From positions 3,718,609-3,782,608 of the forward strand of contig QVOM02000072.1 of assembly GCA_003586115.2 (NCBI GenBank): a DNA stretch of 64,000 bases. The letters are read 5' to 3'. This DNA is from Salvator merianae (taxonomy: Eukaryota; Chordata; Lepidosauria; Squamata; Teiidae). Shown here one piece after another: positions 21,191 to 33,926 of the stretch. The notes beneath the pieces are model-generated. The model was not told where the DNA came from, ran no database searches, and saw only the letters and a list, made by a program, of their open reading frames with translations. The stretch's first letter is position 1; the number at the start of each line of letters is the position of its first letter. Both the position numbers and the translations under genes were made by a program.

Positions 21191-23219
21191 CCATTTATTA
21201 TCAGTCTTAAATTTCACTATTATATTATTTTAAAAGATGCATTGTTACACTTCCTGTGTAAAACAGTAGTCACAGAGAAAATCCTTGCAAACCACAGATT
21301 CACAAATATAGAATCCTTATGCCTGTGGTTGATGCATAGTGAGGGGAACAGCCATCCGTGGATTGGGATGACCTCATGTCGCAATGTGTGTGAACCTCCT
21401 ATGGTGACATCTCCACTTGGTGCTCCATTTACCAGTATCAGAGAATCTGGCCTTCTGCAGCAGTGGCCACTTGCCCAACTTGCAAGGGCTCTTGTTACTA
21501 TCTTCTGGGCCATAGACAGGGCTATGTTAGATGGTGCCAAAATCCAGCTGGCACTGGGATCAGAATCCTATATACAGAGTGTATGCAATGCATAGCACAC
21601 AGTGTCCTTTAGAAACCACATGAGGTATAATTTATGAAGCTTGGGTGGAAAGAGGGGGGAAAGGCTCCCTGTCTGGCACCTGAGGAAGAAGAAACAGAAG
21701 GCAAGATGAAGGAAGTGTCTGCTGTAAGTCAGCTGCAGCTTTATCGCTGCCCCAGAATGTCTGTACCCATGTAACCAGGTCCACTGTCAGAATTCACCAC
21801 CTTAGGCCATTTGATTTCCATGCCTCAAAGAGTTGAGAACAGGCTTAGTAGGAAAGCTTCATGTTCTTTCTTTATTAGCGATAACAGAATATAAAGGATA
21901 GTTGCAAGCAGGAAGCATATAATAGTTCCAAACCGTTCTTCATTCCCACACCCCTCTGTCTCAGTACCTGGTAGACTAAGCATCCAGGCTCCCAGGCCTT
22001 CAGCATTCCAGCTACCCACCAACAAGGGGAAACATTGAATTAGTGAGAAAAGCAAACAGGCGTAGCTGAGATTTGAGAAGATGCAAAGATGGCTGCACAG
22101 TGGCCAACGTGCTGACACCCACTAGGTCTGGATACCCAAGGAGTTAATTGCTATATTCCATGCCATCCATTTAAACTCCTGTGTGCTGATGGCACCTCAC
22201 TCTGTCTTTCCATTCCATCATGTTCTGTTTGGAGATACCAGTGGGTAAAAGTGGTGTTTCGTGATTACAGTAAATCCCATCCTGTCAGCTCTCTCATGCT
22301 TGCCTTGACAACGTAGAATTAACTCACTTTTAAGCCACAGATCTGCAGGTTCAAAGGCTATTTGCTCTTTGGGATGTGCACACATTCAAACAAAGATATG
22401 CACACTTACGGCTGCCCACCCTCTTGCCTTGGTTTCCTGGAGAATGCCCCAAGCGAAAACATAAGTCATAGCACGCTTGGACTTTCTGCCCATCTAGATA
22501 TGTTTCTTCCTGGAATATCTTGCAAATTTACTAGCCCCTTGAGCTACCCAAAGCCACTGTTAAGGCTCATCTTTTGAGTGCACCAGGTTTCATTTCAACC
22601 TATAAAAGACAGGGTTTTGAACCTCATTTTTGGCTATTCCTTGTGTATGATACCTACAGATATACCATCAGCTGCTTAGAACAAGCTACCCACCATTTGA
22701 AACCTGTAGGAAAAATCTATAACCTATTAAGGATAGGTATATCTTTTTTATTTCTCTCCTGTCTTTCTGAGATGTTCTACAAGTTGCAGCATCATACCGC
22801 TGCCTCTCTTTCCTGTGCTTATGTGAGTGTGTGATATTATAATTTTCTTTCCCCCTCCCATCTCTGATCCCCCACTTCTCCCAAATAACCCAAATCATAT
22901 ATTCACCATTCTGTTTGCTAGTATTAGTGATTATTTAAGTGTCTGTAAAGTTAGAAAGTTTGTTGTTGTTTGCTTTTCAATCACGGGCAACAAAGAATTT
23001 AAAATAAGGATCATTTTGTAACGTTCATATTTTAATTAATATGCTAGCGAGCTAATAAATTTCCCCATTGTCGTATATCTGGTTTGTGCTGTGCGTTGTG
23101 TGTTATGTGTCGGTAATGCTGGGTAAAACGTTCAGGAGGTGCCAAGACCATTATGTAAAAGATCTCTTGTCCCTAAACATGTACAGAGAGACAGAGCATA
23201 TTTCATAACAAACTTCAAA
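21191..23219. other. No recognised feature
   Basis: Non-coding as far as I can tell. Short frames on both strands lack any domain or splice-consistent context. Confidence 0.35.
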
Positions 23220-23468
23220 CTGGATTCAGGCAAGATATAATTTCAGGTTTTGAGTCTAGGAAATGGGGATCGGATTGCACTTCTCTTGAAGGAATGGGTG
23301 TGAATTCAAGGCATGTGCTCTGCCTGGATTTATCACTGTCAGTTGAGATTCTAGTGGCATGGGCAACCAGAAATGCCTATTTCCACTTCCAGCTGGTTTG
23401 TCATGTCTGGCCATTCCTGGACATGAATAGCTTGGCCAGTTATCCAGGTTCCAATGGCTGCCAGATGA
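23220..23468 (+). pseudogene. L2-type LINE fragment (region after the reverse transcriptase)
   Basis: Plus-strand LDLSLSVEILVAWATRNAYF, then HFQLVCHVWPFLDMNSLA. Corresponds to 27810-27915 in the larger L2 (STYFQLQLVCQLQPFLDRDD). Interrupted on its right by family F5. Confidence 0.65.
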
Positions 23469-23850
23469 AGACCCTTTCTGCACAGGCCAATAGCGCAGTT
23501 CAGGAAGAGGTCGAGGGCCCTCCCCTCTGCAGGATAGGGGGAGCCCTGCCCCCTCCGAGAATGCTCCATCTGCATGGATGGAGCAACAGAGAGGCATAGG
23601 GTACCCAAAATGACCTCAACAACAAAGTCTACCAGCAGACTAGCGAGCCTACTCTGGAACAGAGGGTCATTTGCAGAAGGCACACCACCCCCTGTTCTGA
23701 TATACAAGGGATGCATTTCAGTGGTGCAACAGGAAGCAACACCGGAAGTTGGTGTGCCAGCAAAACAGGCCCTCCTGGGAACTCTGAAGGCCAGAAACTT
23801 CAGAGGCTGGGTGCTGACTGAGAGAAACACGGGTCTTTGAACCTCTGAAT
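23469..23850 (-). mobile_element. Non-autonomous repeat family F5, copy 2, inserted in an L2 fragment
   Basis: Reverse complement shares TTGCACCACTGAAAT, CAGAACAGGGGG, GAGGTCATTTTGGGTACCC with 12060-12495. Starts CCTTTCTGCACAGGCC on the plus strand. No coding sequence. Confidence 0.5.
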
Positions 23851-25559
23851 AGAATACCTTGTGAACAAAGTTGGTGAAGCAGCATAAGCTTTATTAAAGT
23901 ACATTCGTGCAAGAATGAGTGTCCTAAGCACATAGGCACACCCAAGTAACTGAAGCATCCAACTTTTATTCCCTAAGCATGGCCACTCAGTCCCTCCCTC
24001 TGTTCCCATTGGTTAGGTACTTAGAGGTTCACAACATATCCGAAGCACCTAAACATAACACGTGAATCCCCGCCCCTGTTTACATCTCCCACTCCTCACA
24101 TTGTCTAACCCCTTTACTCTTATTTGTTTTCTCCCTTATATGGTTCAAGCATGCTAAAGCTGTGTGTGTGTCCACCACAAGCTATATCCTGTTATTCTGT
24201 CTTCTTTGTTCTTGTTACATACATAGTTTCAGCTATAGGTACATTTGACCACAAGCAACATCCTGTAGCTTGTTCTAAACTTTTACCCCTATGAATCTTC
24301 ATCTGTGAAAGCAACAATTTGTTCTTTCTTACACTGACTCTTGAGGGTTGACCTAGCCTTCAGAGTTGGCAGCTGGGTCTGAGACGGTACAGACCATCCA
24401 AAATGTGGATGGACTGTCTCAGAGGAAGACGGGTTGTTACGCCCTGGTCTAGGGTCCCGTTCCCCCCCAACCCCATGGTCCAGGATACCAAAGATGAGTG
24501 CAGAAATAGCCTGCTGTGATGCACTACTCTGGGCTGCCTTTTAATATCTTTTGGAAACTGGAGCTAGAGTAAAATGCAAAGGCAAGGCTACTAATGGGTA
24601 TTCTGAGCCAGATATGCATGCCAGTCTTAAATGGCTAGCACTGGCTGACAATCTGCAACTGAGCTCGATTCAAGGAATTAATCTGCTTTTATTAATTTTT
24701 ATATGTTAGCTGCACTGAGATTTCTGCATATCCTATGCTCCAGCGACTGTTAGCTACAATTTGAGAAAGATTCTCTTTAGATTACAACTCCCACAACCCA
24801 AACACGCAGTAGCTATAATGGGAATCAAAGTCCAAAAAAGGAATTCCTGGGAACTCTGTGATAATATATGCATGTGAATCATTAATAATAACTCTAGTTT
24901 CGGAGCAGGAAGAGGCATGCTACATTTTCTCAAATGCAGTGGTGACGCCATCAGAGTAATCAGAGGTGAATAATTGTTTTCCAAATTTACTTTATTAATC
25001 TAGATTAAGTTTCTTTTACTTCTGGCCAGTTATTCACATGAGTTGGTAGCCTTTACAAAGAACTAGTGCCACCTATAGGTACATCCAAGGAAGTAGCGTG
25101 TGAGCTTAAATTTCCCTGGACTGTCGGAGGAAAAATTTGAAAAGTGATGATAACACAATAGAATAAATTTACTGACTGCTACTAAAATAAATTCCTGCTT
25201 GGGGGGGGGGAGGGAACCTCACTCTTTGTCAGTCTGATCTTAAAAACTCTGCAACAATAATACTAGCCAAATTTATGCAGACAAGAGGGGGAAATGGCTT
25301 ATGAAAACAAGTGGTTCTTTAAAATAATTTTCTTCACCTTGTACCAGCTTCTTGGCATAGGAAATCTGCATTTCTAAAATGAAACTGCTGTGTAATGTTC
25401 TCTACAACTTCACACATTTAGAAATATTCACAGTATTTCTTAGTATAGGGAAACTGTAAGCTATCCCAGCTCTGTGGTTGCAAGTTAACATGAAAGAACA
25501 ATCGGAAAATGTCTTAAATTTACCACAGAGGGATTTTTTTTTTACCACTGGCTCTTAAA
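23851..25559. other. No recognised feature
   Basis: Apart from a small CCATCC/GGATGG hairpin near 24380-24425 and a TACAACTCCCACAA motif near 24782 (a short repeat motif common in reptiles), nothing is recognisable. Confidence 0.35.
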
Positions 25560-25951
25560 GAGGTAGTGCATCCAACCCTCAAGAGGTCCTCTCTGGATCA
25601 AGAAGACCTAGACAGCTATCGTCCGGTGGTCAACATATGTTTTTTGAACAAGGTATTGGAGAAAGCCATGTTCAGCTGCAGGCATTCTTGGAGGAAGCTG
25701 ATTATTTAGACCCATTTCAATCTGGCTTCAAGCCTGGTTAAGGAACAGAAACCGCCTTCGTTGCCCTGGTTCATAACCTTCTTCAGGAGAAAGGCAGAGG
25801 GAGTGTGACCCTGTTGCTTCTCTTGGATATCTTGGCAGCTTTTAATACCATCAGCCATGGTATACTTCTGGAAAGGCTATGGAGTTTGGAAGTTGGAAGC
25901 ACTGTGTTATGGTGGTTCCGTTCCTATCTCTAAGGCTGATCCCAGAGAATG
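25560..25951 (+). pseudogene. L2-type LINE reverse transcriptase, 5' portion
   Basis: Decayed reading of the L2 palm: DPFQSGFKPG, then LLDILAAFNTISHGILLERL (motif A region; D to N changes) and WFRSYL. Parallels 43590-43830. The gene is then interrupted by the Harbinger-like copy D and resumes at 27448. Confidence 0.75.
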
Positions 25952-25954
25952 ATA

Positions 25955-27444
25955 GGCCACGTCCCGACACAGCATTTAACCAGTTTACAGGCCATCTTCA
26001 GTTCCCGCTGTCCCAACATGATCTTGCCTTTCTGTTGTTCTTCTGGACTAAATTGGTGAAATCTGGACTACTTTTCATTCAGATTTAATGAGTTCTCAAG
26101 CCATTCCAGATCACTAGCCCGTTTTACTTTGCCATGTGAGAATGCAGAAGGAGACTATTTGGGAGGGATCGAACGTTGGAGGGGGCGTGCAGAGGGAGGG
26201 ATCCTCATTTCCTGCCGTCCAATGACCAACTTTATTGTCGGCGTTATGCTTGGGGGAGTGGGCATGCACCACGGTCAACAGGGATGAATGGGCAGGGAGC
26301 ACAGTACTTCCTCCTTTCTAGGCATGCAGACACACATGCGTGCACAGGGACAAGTCGGATGGCAAGTTTTCTCTTTCCCACCCTCAAGCCTAGGCTGCCT
26401 AGAATTCTGTAGACTTTCAGACTTGACTAAAGCAACAGCAGCAGTTTCCCTGCATGCTAGGCATGCAGACACACACACGTGCGCAGGGACAAGCCTGACG
26501 ACAAGTTTTCTTTCCCTTCTACAGATTTGTGCAACTTCAGAGCTCTGTAGAGCGGTAGCAGCACCTCCCCTCTTGTTTCTAGGCATGCAGACACCAAGAA
26601 CAGAGAAGGTGAAAGTGGAGGACTTTCACCTTCTCTGTGCTTGGAGTCTGCATAGGTAGAAAAGAGGGGAGATGCTGCTGTTGTTCTGCTGAGCTCTGAA
26701 CTTGCGCAATTCTGTAGAAGGGAAAGAAAACTTGCCGTGGGGCTAGGCAGGCTGAAGAGCTGACAGGACAGGGAGAGCAAGGGGAAGCCTGCAAAAAGGC
26801 GCCCCACCTCGTGCCTACCTTGACCCATCTTCTGTCCCAGCTCTCTGCAACACCCCCCCTCCTCTCTCTCTCTCTCACACACACACAAACACACAGAACA
26901 CTGCATGTAAACTGGCTGCCAAAGAAGAACTGGGGGGTGGGGTGTTGAGAGGATCATTAACACAGAGAGATTGCTGAGGGAGAACTTTTTTGTGGGGATG
27001 AGAGAAATTTTCTTATTATTTTTAAAGCGTGGAAAAGCAAAAAAAACCAAAACCCAACAACCAGCCATCCTCCCAAAGCAGTTTCTCCCCACACCTTGCT
27101 TTGATCCCTTGTTTTGGATCTAACAAGGAGATTATGAGGCTTTTTTCTTTTAATTCAAAGAAGGTGTTTGTAAAAGGGCAGAGCTTGACTTTCCTGCCCC
27201 TGTGAAGTCAAGATTTGAATGTTGGGACTGCAGCCAATCACTGACTGCCCAGGGTGGGGAATTTGGTGAGGGGTGGAGGCAGAAAAAGTATGGTTCCCTG
27301 TACCAAGTGCAAGAAACATCAATGTGAGAACGAGCAAGTCCGAATTGAGTCCCTGTCAAAACGCAAGTGTGGGAATGTCAGAAGACGAATTCAGTCCTTG
27401 TACTCTTCTGATACGGATTAAATTTACAATGTCGGACTGCGCCC
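25955..27444 (-). mobile_element. Harbinger-like non-autonomous element, copy D (interior type 2), nested in an L2 LINE
   Basis: 1490 bp flanked by ATA (25952-25954 and 27445-27447). On the plus strand it starts GGCCACGTCCCGACAC and ends GTCGGACTGCGCCC. L2 coding sequence on the two sides becomes continuous when the element and one ATA are removed, which confirms its limits. The interior matches copy B, including the palindrome (26502-26734). Confidence 0.85.
26502..26734. repeat. Long palindrome, ~114-nt arms with 5-nt loop
   Basis: 26502-26616 pairs with 26622-26734 around GGAGG. Homologous to 15543-15774 in copy B but reversed with its element. Pairing is retained although the two copies differ at scattered positions. 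Confidence 0.85.
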
Positions 27445-27447
27445 ATA

Positions 27448-28545
27448 GTGGGAGATTCCTGCTCGACATCCTGGGAACTCACTTGCAGGGTTCCTCAGGG
27501 ATCAGTCTTATCTCCCATGCTTTTCAGTATCTATATGAAACCGTTGGGTGAGGTCATCAGGAGATTTGGAGTGAAGTGTTATCAAGATGCAGATGACACT
27601 TAGCTCTATCTCTCTGTGCCATTTGAATCAGGAGAGGTGGTTAAAATGCTGGACAGGTGTTTGGGGGCAGTAATGGGTTGGATGGGGGCCAATAAATTGA
27701 AACTGAATCCAGACAGGACGGAGGTGCTGAATGGCACAGGGTTTTGAGTCAGCAAAGTTGGGAGGCGTCCTGTTTTCAATGGGGTTGTAATGCCCTGAAA
27801 GGGACAGATGTGATGCTTGAATCTCAGATGGATGTGGTGGCCAAGAGTACCTACTTCCAGCTCCAGTTGGTTTGCCAACTCCAGCCCTTTCTGGACAGAG
27901 ATGATCTGGCCACAGTAACCCATGCTTTGGTAACTTCCAGACTGAATTATTGTAACATGTTTTACATGGGGCTGCCCTTGAAGACTGTTTGGAAGCTGCA
28001 GCTACTGCAGAATGCAGCAGCAAACAGAACAATTGGCCAAATGCACATCACACCAGTCTTAAAAGAACTTCACTGGCTGCCAGTTTACTACCAAACCTAA
28101 TTTAAGGTGTTAACTTTAACCTATATGGACCTAAATGACTTGGCCCCCAAATGTCTAAAGGAATGCCTTCTCCCATATTGACCTGCCTGCCCCTGAATAT
28201 CTACAGGGGAGCCCCTCCTGGTTGTACCACTACCTTCAGTAGTTAAGGAGGTGGGGACCTGGGATATGGCCTTCTCAACAGTAGCCCCCAGACTATGGAA
28301 TAGTCTCCCTCCTGAGGTGCATCAGGCACCCTCACTTCATAGGTTCAGGAAATCTGTAAATCAGGCACCTATTTACCCTGATCTTTAGCTAAGTAACAGC
28401 TTCCCCTCCCCTCTTTCAGGCACTGTCATTGTTTTTAATGTGTCCATTTTATATTCTGTTTTCATTGTTGTAACCCGCCCAGAGACCTTTAGGTATGGGG
28501 CAGGATAGAAATGCAAATAATAAATGAATAATTATTATTATTAAC
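27448..28545 (+). pseudogene. L2-type LINE, 3' portion
   Basis: Continues the LINE from 25951: [20 protein letters not shown] motif B remnant, [17 protein letters not shown] (YADD changed to DADD), LTSRLNYCNMFYMGLPL and ITPVLKELHWLPVYYQT. It ends with the L2 3' phrase AACCCGCCCAGAGACCTTTA, GGGGCAGGATAGAAATGCAA and an (ATT)n-like tail near 28530. Several frameshifts and stops. Not functional. Confidence 0.75.
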
Positions 28546-30300
28546 TTTGCCATCTGGGTATTTTTAAAACAGCTGCTTCCTTCTCCATCTACATTTGCTT
28601 CCACTTTTTTGGCTTGACCAAATGTACTGAGATAAATTTATTACTTTCAAGAAACATTTGAAACTTGCCTTGTAGCTTGTGGCATAGCAAAAGATGCACT
28701 GGGAATAAAGCTCAGTCAAGCATTCTAGTTTTGATATACTGGGGGTTCAGAATACAATACAACAATGGGGTTCCCAACCTTTTTTCACTTCCATACCCCT
28801 TTTCTATCAATTGTAACCTTCATATTAGCAAAATGTTTATAATTAATATAGCTGCTGCTATTTCAAGTATTCCACCATTATTTGATTTTTTCTCATACCC
28901 CTCAATGTCTTGTTTTGTATCCCTGGGGTATATTGTATGAGCTCCAACAATTCCTTTTTCAACCCACTAGGTGCCACTCTTATCCTTAGGAGCCATATAA
29001 AGTACGATGCTGACTAAATACTGCAGGCAGCTGGAGTGATTTTCACCTCAGCAGTTTCAGTTGGTTAAAAACTCAGTGCAGTGGGTTCACTTTAGAATCT
29101 GTTGCATGTTTACATCTTCTAAAATTTGAGCAATACTTCTAGAACCAGAAATTTAATTTCAGAGCACCTTTTTGGGGGACCCCAAATCAAAGACTCCTAA
29201 ACTACACTGGCTTTTGACCCCAGTTCATGGGAACTCAAGTTCAACAAACAAGAGGTTCTGAACTCTGTTTAGTTTGCTTCTGTAAGTGACAACCTGTGGT
29301 AGCCTTTAAGGATAAAATCTAAAATACTGTATCCACTCATGTGGAAGTGAACCACATTAAACTAAATGGAACTGATTGTGTTTCAACTTAGGCTGCAGTC
29401 ACACCTTCACTTTAAAGCTTCTTCAGTTCATTTTAGGACCTGGTAGACCACATCTGTGAATTCCTGTCAGTTTCCCTTGGGGACTTTCCACCCTCCACGA
29501 GGACTTTCCTACATTCGGATAATCACAGCTCTGAAACCGTTATAGTGCTTTACTCCGTTTTTATTTTCAAACGTGTGGGCACGGAAGAAGTCTAAAGAGA
29601 CTGAACCATGCTGTGGTGGGCGGTTGCAGCTGAACTTCCCTTTTCCTCCTGGCCAATGTGAGACGTTTGGGCATTACCCAGAGTTCATTTCATTCCCTCC
29701 TTCTCGCTTCCTCCACAGCATCACCAGCCTGCCTCGATAGTTAACTTCCAGAAGAGCAAAGAGCTGCCTTTCAGCAGCTACATTTCATTTTATCTTTTTT
29801 TAGAAAAGAGAAAAGTGCTCTTCTGCTGCATCGCACTCTCTGCCTGTGGAGCAGGGCTCACTTCCCTGCATTGTCTGTGGACAGATTTCCCTGCATCATC
29901 TCTGGACAGTCTTCGCTGCCCCTTTCCCTGGCCGTCTACCTCCACACCATCCCCTCACGTCCCAGCCATGTCCTTAGAGATCGGATTCTGTCTGGCCAGA
30001 GATTGAAACACCATTGATTTTTTTTTTTAATAAGACAGTTTTCCGGAAATGTGCAAATGCAGAATTACACATATAAACCAAATGGAGGGTTTTTGCGCTA
30101 ATTTCCACGTGTGCTTATTTATGATCGTCTGGGGAACAGTCTTCTTGTGCCACCGCCCCATGAGGTTGCTAAAGCGAGCCCCCATGGATGAATTCTTGGG
30201 CTTGGCTGACATGATGTGTGGTGCTGTGGAGCTGTACATTAAGAGGAGAAATTAGACCGGGGAAGGAAGGGAGAAAGTTTTATGTCTCTTTAAAGTTCCT
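28546..30300. other. No recognised feature
   Basis: Includes CAGTCACACCTTCACTTT near 29398, resembling one arm of the palindrome at 35639-35842. A 68-codon open frame at 30049-30255 has no recognisable family. Confidence 0.35.
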
Positions 30301-30332
30301 TTAAAGAAACTTCCTGTCCCTTTAACTTAGCA

Positions 30333-30413
30333 GGAAAGGAAGATTGCAGGTTTACTTTGATACAGTGTATTCCAGCTACAATGTATCAAAGTAAACCTGC
30401 AATCTTCCTTTCC
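30333..30413. repeat. Isolated 81-nt near-perfect hairpin
   Basis: Arms 30333-30368 and 30378-30413 are reverse complements over 36 nt with one mismatch; loop of 9 nt. Arm start GGAAAGGAAGATTGCAGG. I found no second copy in this window. It could be a young foldback element or a transcribed hairpin. Confidence 0.85.
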
Positions 30414-32094
30414 TAAAGGCTGGATTTAAGAAAGGAATCCCCACACTTTCCTAAAAGCACGGGCACATTCTTTCCTGCACCGTGCCTGGTGCAATCTGCA
30501 CCAGCACAGCGCCAGATCAAGCCTCTGGGAACTTGACATAGGCATGAAGCTAACGAAGAAAAATGGCATGAAGCAGCAAGTTCCCAGGGGACTGTTCCTG
30601 TGCAGGCAGTGGGAATCTAGTGGCCTCTTTTCCACAGCTATGGGAAAATGCTTGCTTTTTTTTTTAAGCCGGCATTTCCCCGTGCTGTCTGGAGGCTGCC
30701 TGGCCCTTTCCCACAGTGTCCAAGGTGCCGAGTTCCGGAACAAGATCCCCAGCTGTGCTATCTAGCAGCTGTAATTTATTCATCCAGGTGGTGGGGAAAG
30801 CTCTTCCTTTCCACTGCAGTAGCAATCAATGGTGCTTTCTCCTTTCCTCCTTGGGCTCAGGGCCATGGTGCTCTCCAGAGAACAATCCTGCATAGTCGGA
30901 ACATTTCATCCATCAGAAGTGGTGCTGCTGTTCTTTGCAGTTTTCAGAGTAATCTGAACTGCTGCTTCCATGTCAGGTAGCCTTGGACTGTTACAAAGAC
31001 CTTTCAGAAGAGCCCCTTCATGGGGACCCTGGAGGCACACTTGGTCCTCCTACATCCTCATGTGATGTGAATGCAGGGGGATGGAGGCAGCACCCGTCAC
31101 AACATTTTGTTGGGGGGGAGGAGGTCACATTGATCTGGCCACAGGCGCCAAAGGTAAATCAAGATTATATGGCTATGATCAGACACACACACAAAAAAAG
31201 CATCACTGAGGCGGCTTCAAGTTGGGATTGTTATCACACCAGTCTGCCCCTCCCTCCTCTCATGAACGTTCTGTGCTAGAAAAAGGGGATTAGAGAAGAC
31301 TTGGGAACATGAGGGCCACACACTGCCTCTAGAGGCGCCTCCAAGTCACCCCTTTTGTTATGTCTGAACACAGCCTATGATTCCCTAGTAGCAGAAAAAG
31401 GAATAAGGTGGTATTTATTAGATAGGAATTTGAGTTTTCAATTTTTCTTTGCCAGAGAAGCTCAAGGCTGCTATTTAGGTGTGAATAATTCATATATCAG
31501 TCCTTGACTAATTAAGTTTGTGATGCTGCTGTGCAAGGACAAGATGCTAAAGGAATGCAGGCGTGTAAGATTTCAGGGCTTCTCGCTCTGTTCAGGTCTC
31601 CATGCTGACCTGCTGTAACCATGGCTATTCCTAGGGAATGTCAAACAGGGGTGATAACCCAGAACTCAGTCTGCAGGACATGTTGTTTCAATGCTGCAGC
31701 CCCTACAGCAGCCCAGAATGCTGCTGTCTAAAATGTCAACCAGCCAGATGCACTTTGCAATGAGAGAGAAAGGCATGGACATCTAGTTGTCCCTCCAGAC
31801 GCCCAAGGTTTGTGTTCATGGAAATGTTGGGGAATGCAGAAATTGCAAATATGCTGATGAGCTACTTTGTGCTCCCTCCCCACAGGAAAGAGTCCCCACC
31901 AAAAACTCATTAATACATTATATGAATCATTTCCTTGCTAGCCCTCATTTATGAATATGATTCAAGAATCTTGCAATTGCATGAGTTGCAAATGTGGAGA
32001 AATGACTGTAAAAACAAGAACTTGCTCCCAGAGCAGAGATGATAAGATGGGATGGATGGAGTTAAGGAAGTGAGAATAGGGACAGATGCTCACT

Positions 32095-32390
32095 AGTGAG
32101 ATGTGTCTGCATTTTGCATAGGCCGAAGTGATCGGGAGCATGCTATTGCTATTTTGGAGCACAAAATCATGCTACACAACTGTACTGGGAGCAGCTGGAC
32201 TACCTCCAGTACGCAGCATTCACACCTAATTCCAGGTGTAAAATCTGCACTGCACAGCGTGGTGTGGCTGTGACTATGCAATCATGCCACATCCTTCGTT
32301 GCCATGTCAGCAGCCAGATGTTTCTCCAGCTGCTATCATGGTGTGGGTGGCCAGCATTCGGACTGCAAAAAGGGCCTAAAAAAATGGAGG
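32095..32390 (+). mobile_element. Foldback element family F3, copy 3
   Basis: Begins GAGATGTGTCTGCATTTTGC and includes TTTTGGAGCACAAAATCATG and GGGAGCAGCTGGAC; ends AAAAAGGGCC. Lies between the two direct repeats of 31869-32899. Confidence 0.5.
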
Positions 32391-32444
32391 AGGTCAGCAG
32401 CTAGTCATAAAAACTTCCTGGGCTAGATCTGGATCTGTCTAGAG

Positions 32445-32520
32445 TTTGGGTGGTTCTGCACTGGCTGGTATACTGGACCAGCAAGCATACTAGGAGCCTC
32501 TATCCTTAAGTCCACAGTTC
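32445..32520 (+). mobile_element. Foldback element family F2, half copy
   Basis: GGTGGTTCTGCACTGGCTGG, TATACTGGACCAGCAAGCAT and ACTAGGAGCC match one arm of the complete copy at 53917-54070. Confidence 0.5.
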
Positions 32521-33229
32521 TATTACATGCAGTACTTGTAACATGATTCTGTACTCAACAACTGTTCAATAAGGAATTTTAAAGCTGGAAAATAGACTCA
32601 TACTTCTAACTAGAAGGAAGTCTAAGTTGTGATAAAGCATTATAATAGCTGCCACTTGAGACTACAAGGGTGAGTATTCTTTATTGTTGGATTTACCCAT
32701 GTGTGCTTCCTCCCAACAAGAGTCCCCACCAAAACCTCAGTAATACTTTATATGAATTGTTTCCTTGCCAACCCTCATTTATGAATACAGTTCATGAATC
32801 TTTTGATTGCATGAGTTGCAAATGTGGAGAAATGACTGTAAAAACAAGGACTTGCTCCCAGGGCAGAGATGATAGAGAGAAGGAAGTGAGAATAGGGTCC
32901 TGTTCACACTAGCCCATGTTGGCAGAATTTTCAGAATCTGCAGAATAAAATTATTTCTGTTCCCTTATAAGTCTAGTGTGGGTCCTGAAAATCCTCATAA
33001 AGCTGTGGGTCCATAAAGCTAATGGACTTTTTTCACCATCCAAGCAGAGTACAGAATGCTATTTGCATATATCAGCCACAACTGTTTTCCTAGGGAGTGA
33101 CAATGTACCCAGATGCTGCTACTATAGCAGATGTGTCTTCATTTCCAAAATGTGCATCAAATACTTGCCTTCCCAATGGTGAGGTTTAGAATCAATAGGA
33201 GAGACCAAAAATTTGAATCTGAAAATTAT

Positions 33230-33925
33230 ATATGGAAAAATGAGTTTAAAAAGAGTGAAAATAATACAATTACTATAGTATATAAATTGTTATTGAACTA
33301 GATATGCAACAGAAACAAGGAATGTATGGTAGCATGGGCAAGAAATTCAATACATTATACAGATGGAACAACAGGAAGCAACATGGAATAGAGACTTGAA
33401 ATTTACTTTATGCTGTAATTTAAAAGAAAATTTTTGCAAAATGATGTGTCGATGGTATATCGCTCCATCTAAATAGTCTAGAGTGTTTAATAATGTCTCA
33501 AATAAATGTTGGAAATGTGGAAAGAAAGAAGGTACACTGTATCATATGTGGTGGACATGCTCAAGAACAAAAAGTATTAGGCAGAAATTTATAAGATGAG
33601 GTAAATCATATAGAGAACAGGAATACAGTGGAAACCAAAACTTTTTTTTGTTGGGAATAGTTGCGAGAAATTTGGACAAACAAATAGTACTCATTCAGTA
33701 TATGATTACAGCAGCTAGGCCATTATGTGCGTAAATGTGGAAAGTGGCAGAAATTCCAACTAGGAATGATTGGATTATAAAAATGATGGATCTAACAGAA
33801 ATGGATAAGCTGACAAATATTCCAAGAGATAAGATGGCTTCAATTTTTTTTTAAAATTGGCAACCCTTTATTGACTATCTACAAAGAATGGAAAGGGACT
33901 TACTTGTTGCAGAATTCGATGATTA
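33230..33925 (+). pseudogene. L1-type LINE ORF2, C-terminal region
   Basis: Decayed reading of the L1 ORF2 C-terminus: a zinc-knuckle-like CWKCGKKEGTLYHMWWTC (frames shift in it), then LVLIQYMITAARPLCA-like and an NWQPFIDYLQRMERDLL block near 33855-33910. Stops are present throughout. It is cut on the right by Harbinger-like copy C at TAA/33927. Confidence 0.7.
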
Positions 33926-33926
33926 A

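Larger units (their letters stand above)
31869..32899. repeat. Pair of ~200-bp direct repeats
   Basis: 31869-32083 and 32701-32899 are roughly 85 percent alike by eye: GAGTCCCCACCAAAA, CCTCATTTATGAATA, GCATGAGTTGCAAATGTGG, AGAAATGACTGTAAAAACAA, GAAGTGAGAATAGGG. The space between is largely F3 and F2 foldback material. Confidence 0.75.

Noticed and set aside
26457..27092. 211-codon minus-strand open frame
   Set aside because: Lies wholly in the non-coding interior of Harbinger-like copy D; the homologous frame in copy B is broken and the composition follows the palindrome and microsatellite.
30049..30255. 68-codon frame next to a GC-rich patch as a small gene
   Set aside because: No homology, no splice context, no promoter evidence; length is expected by chance.
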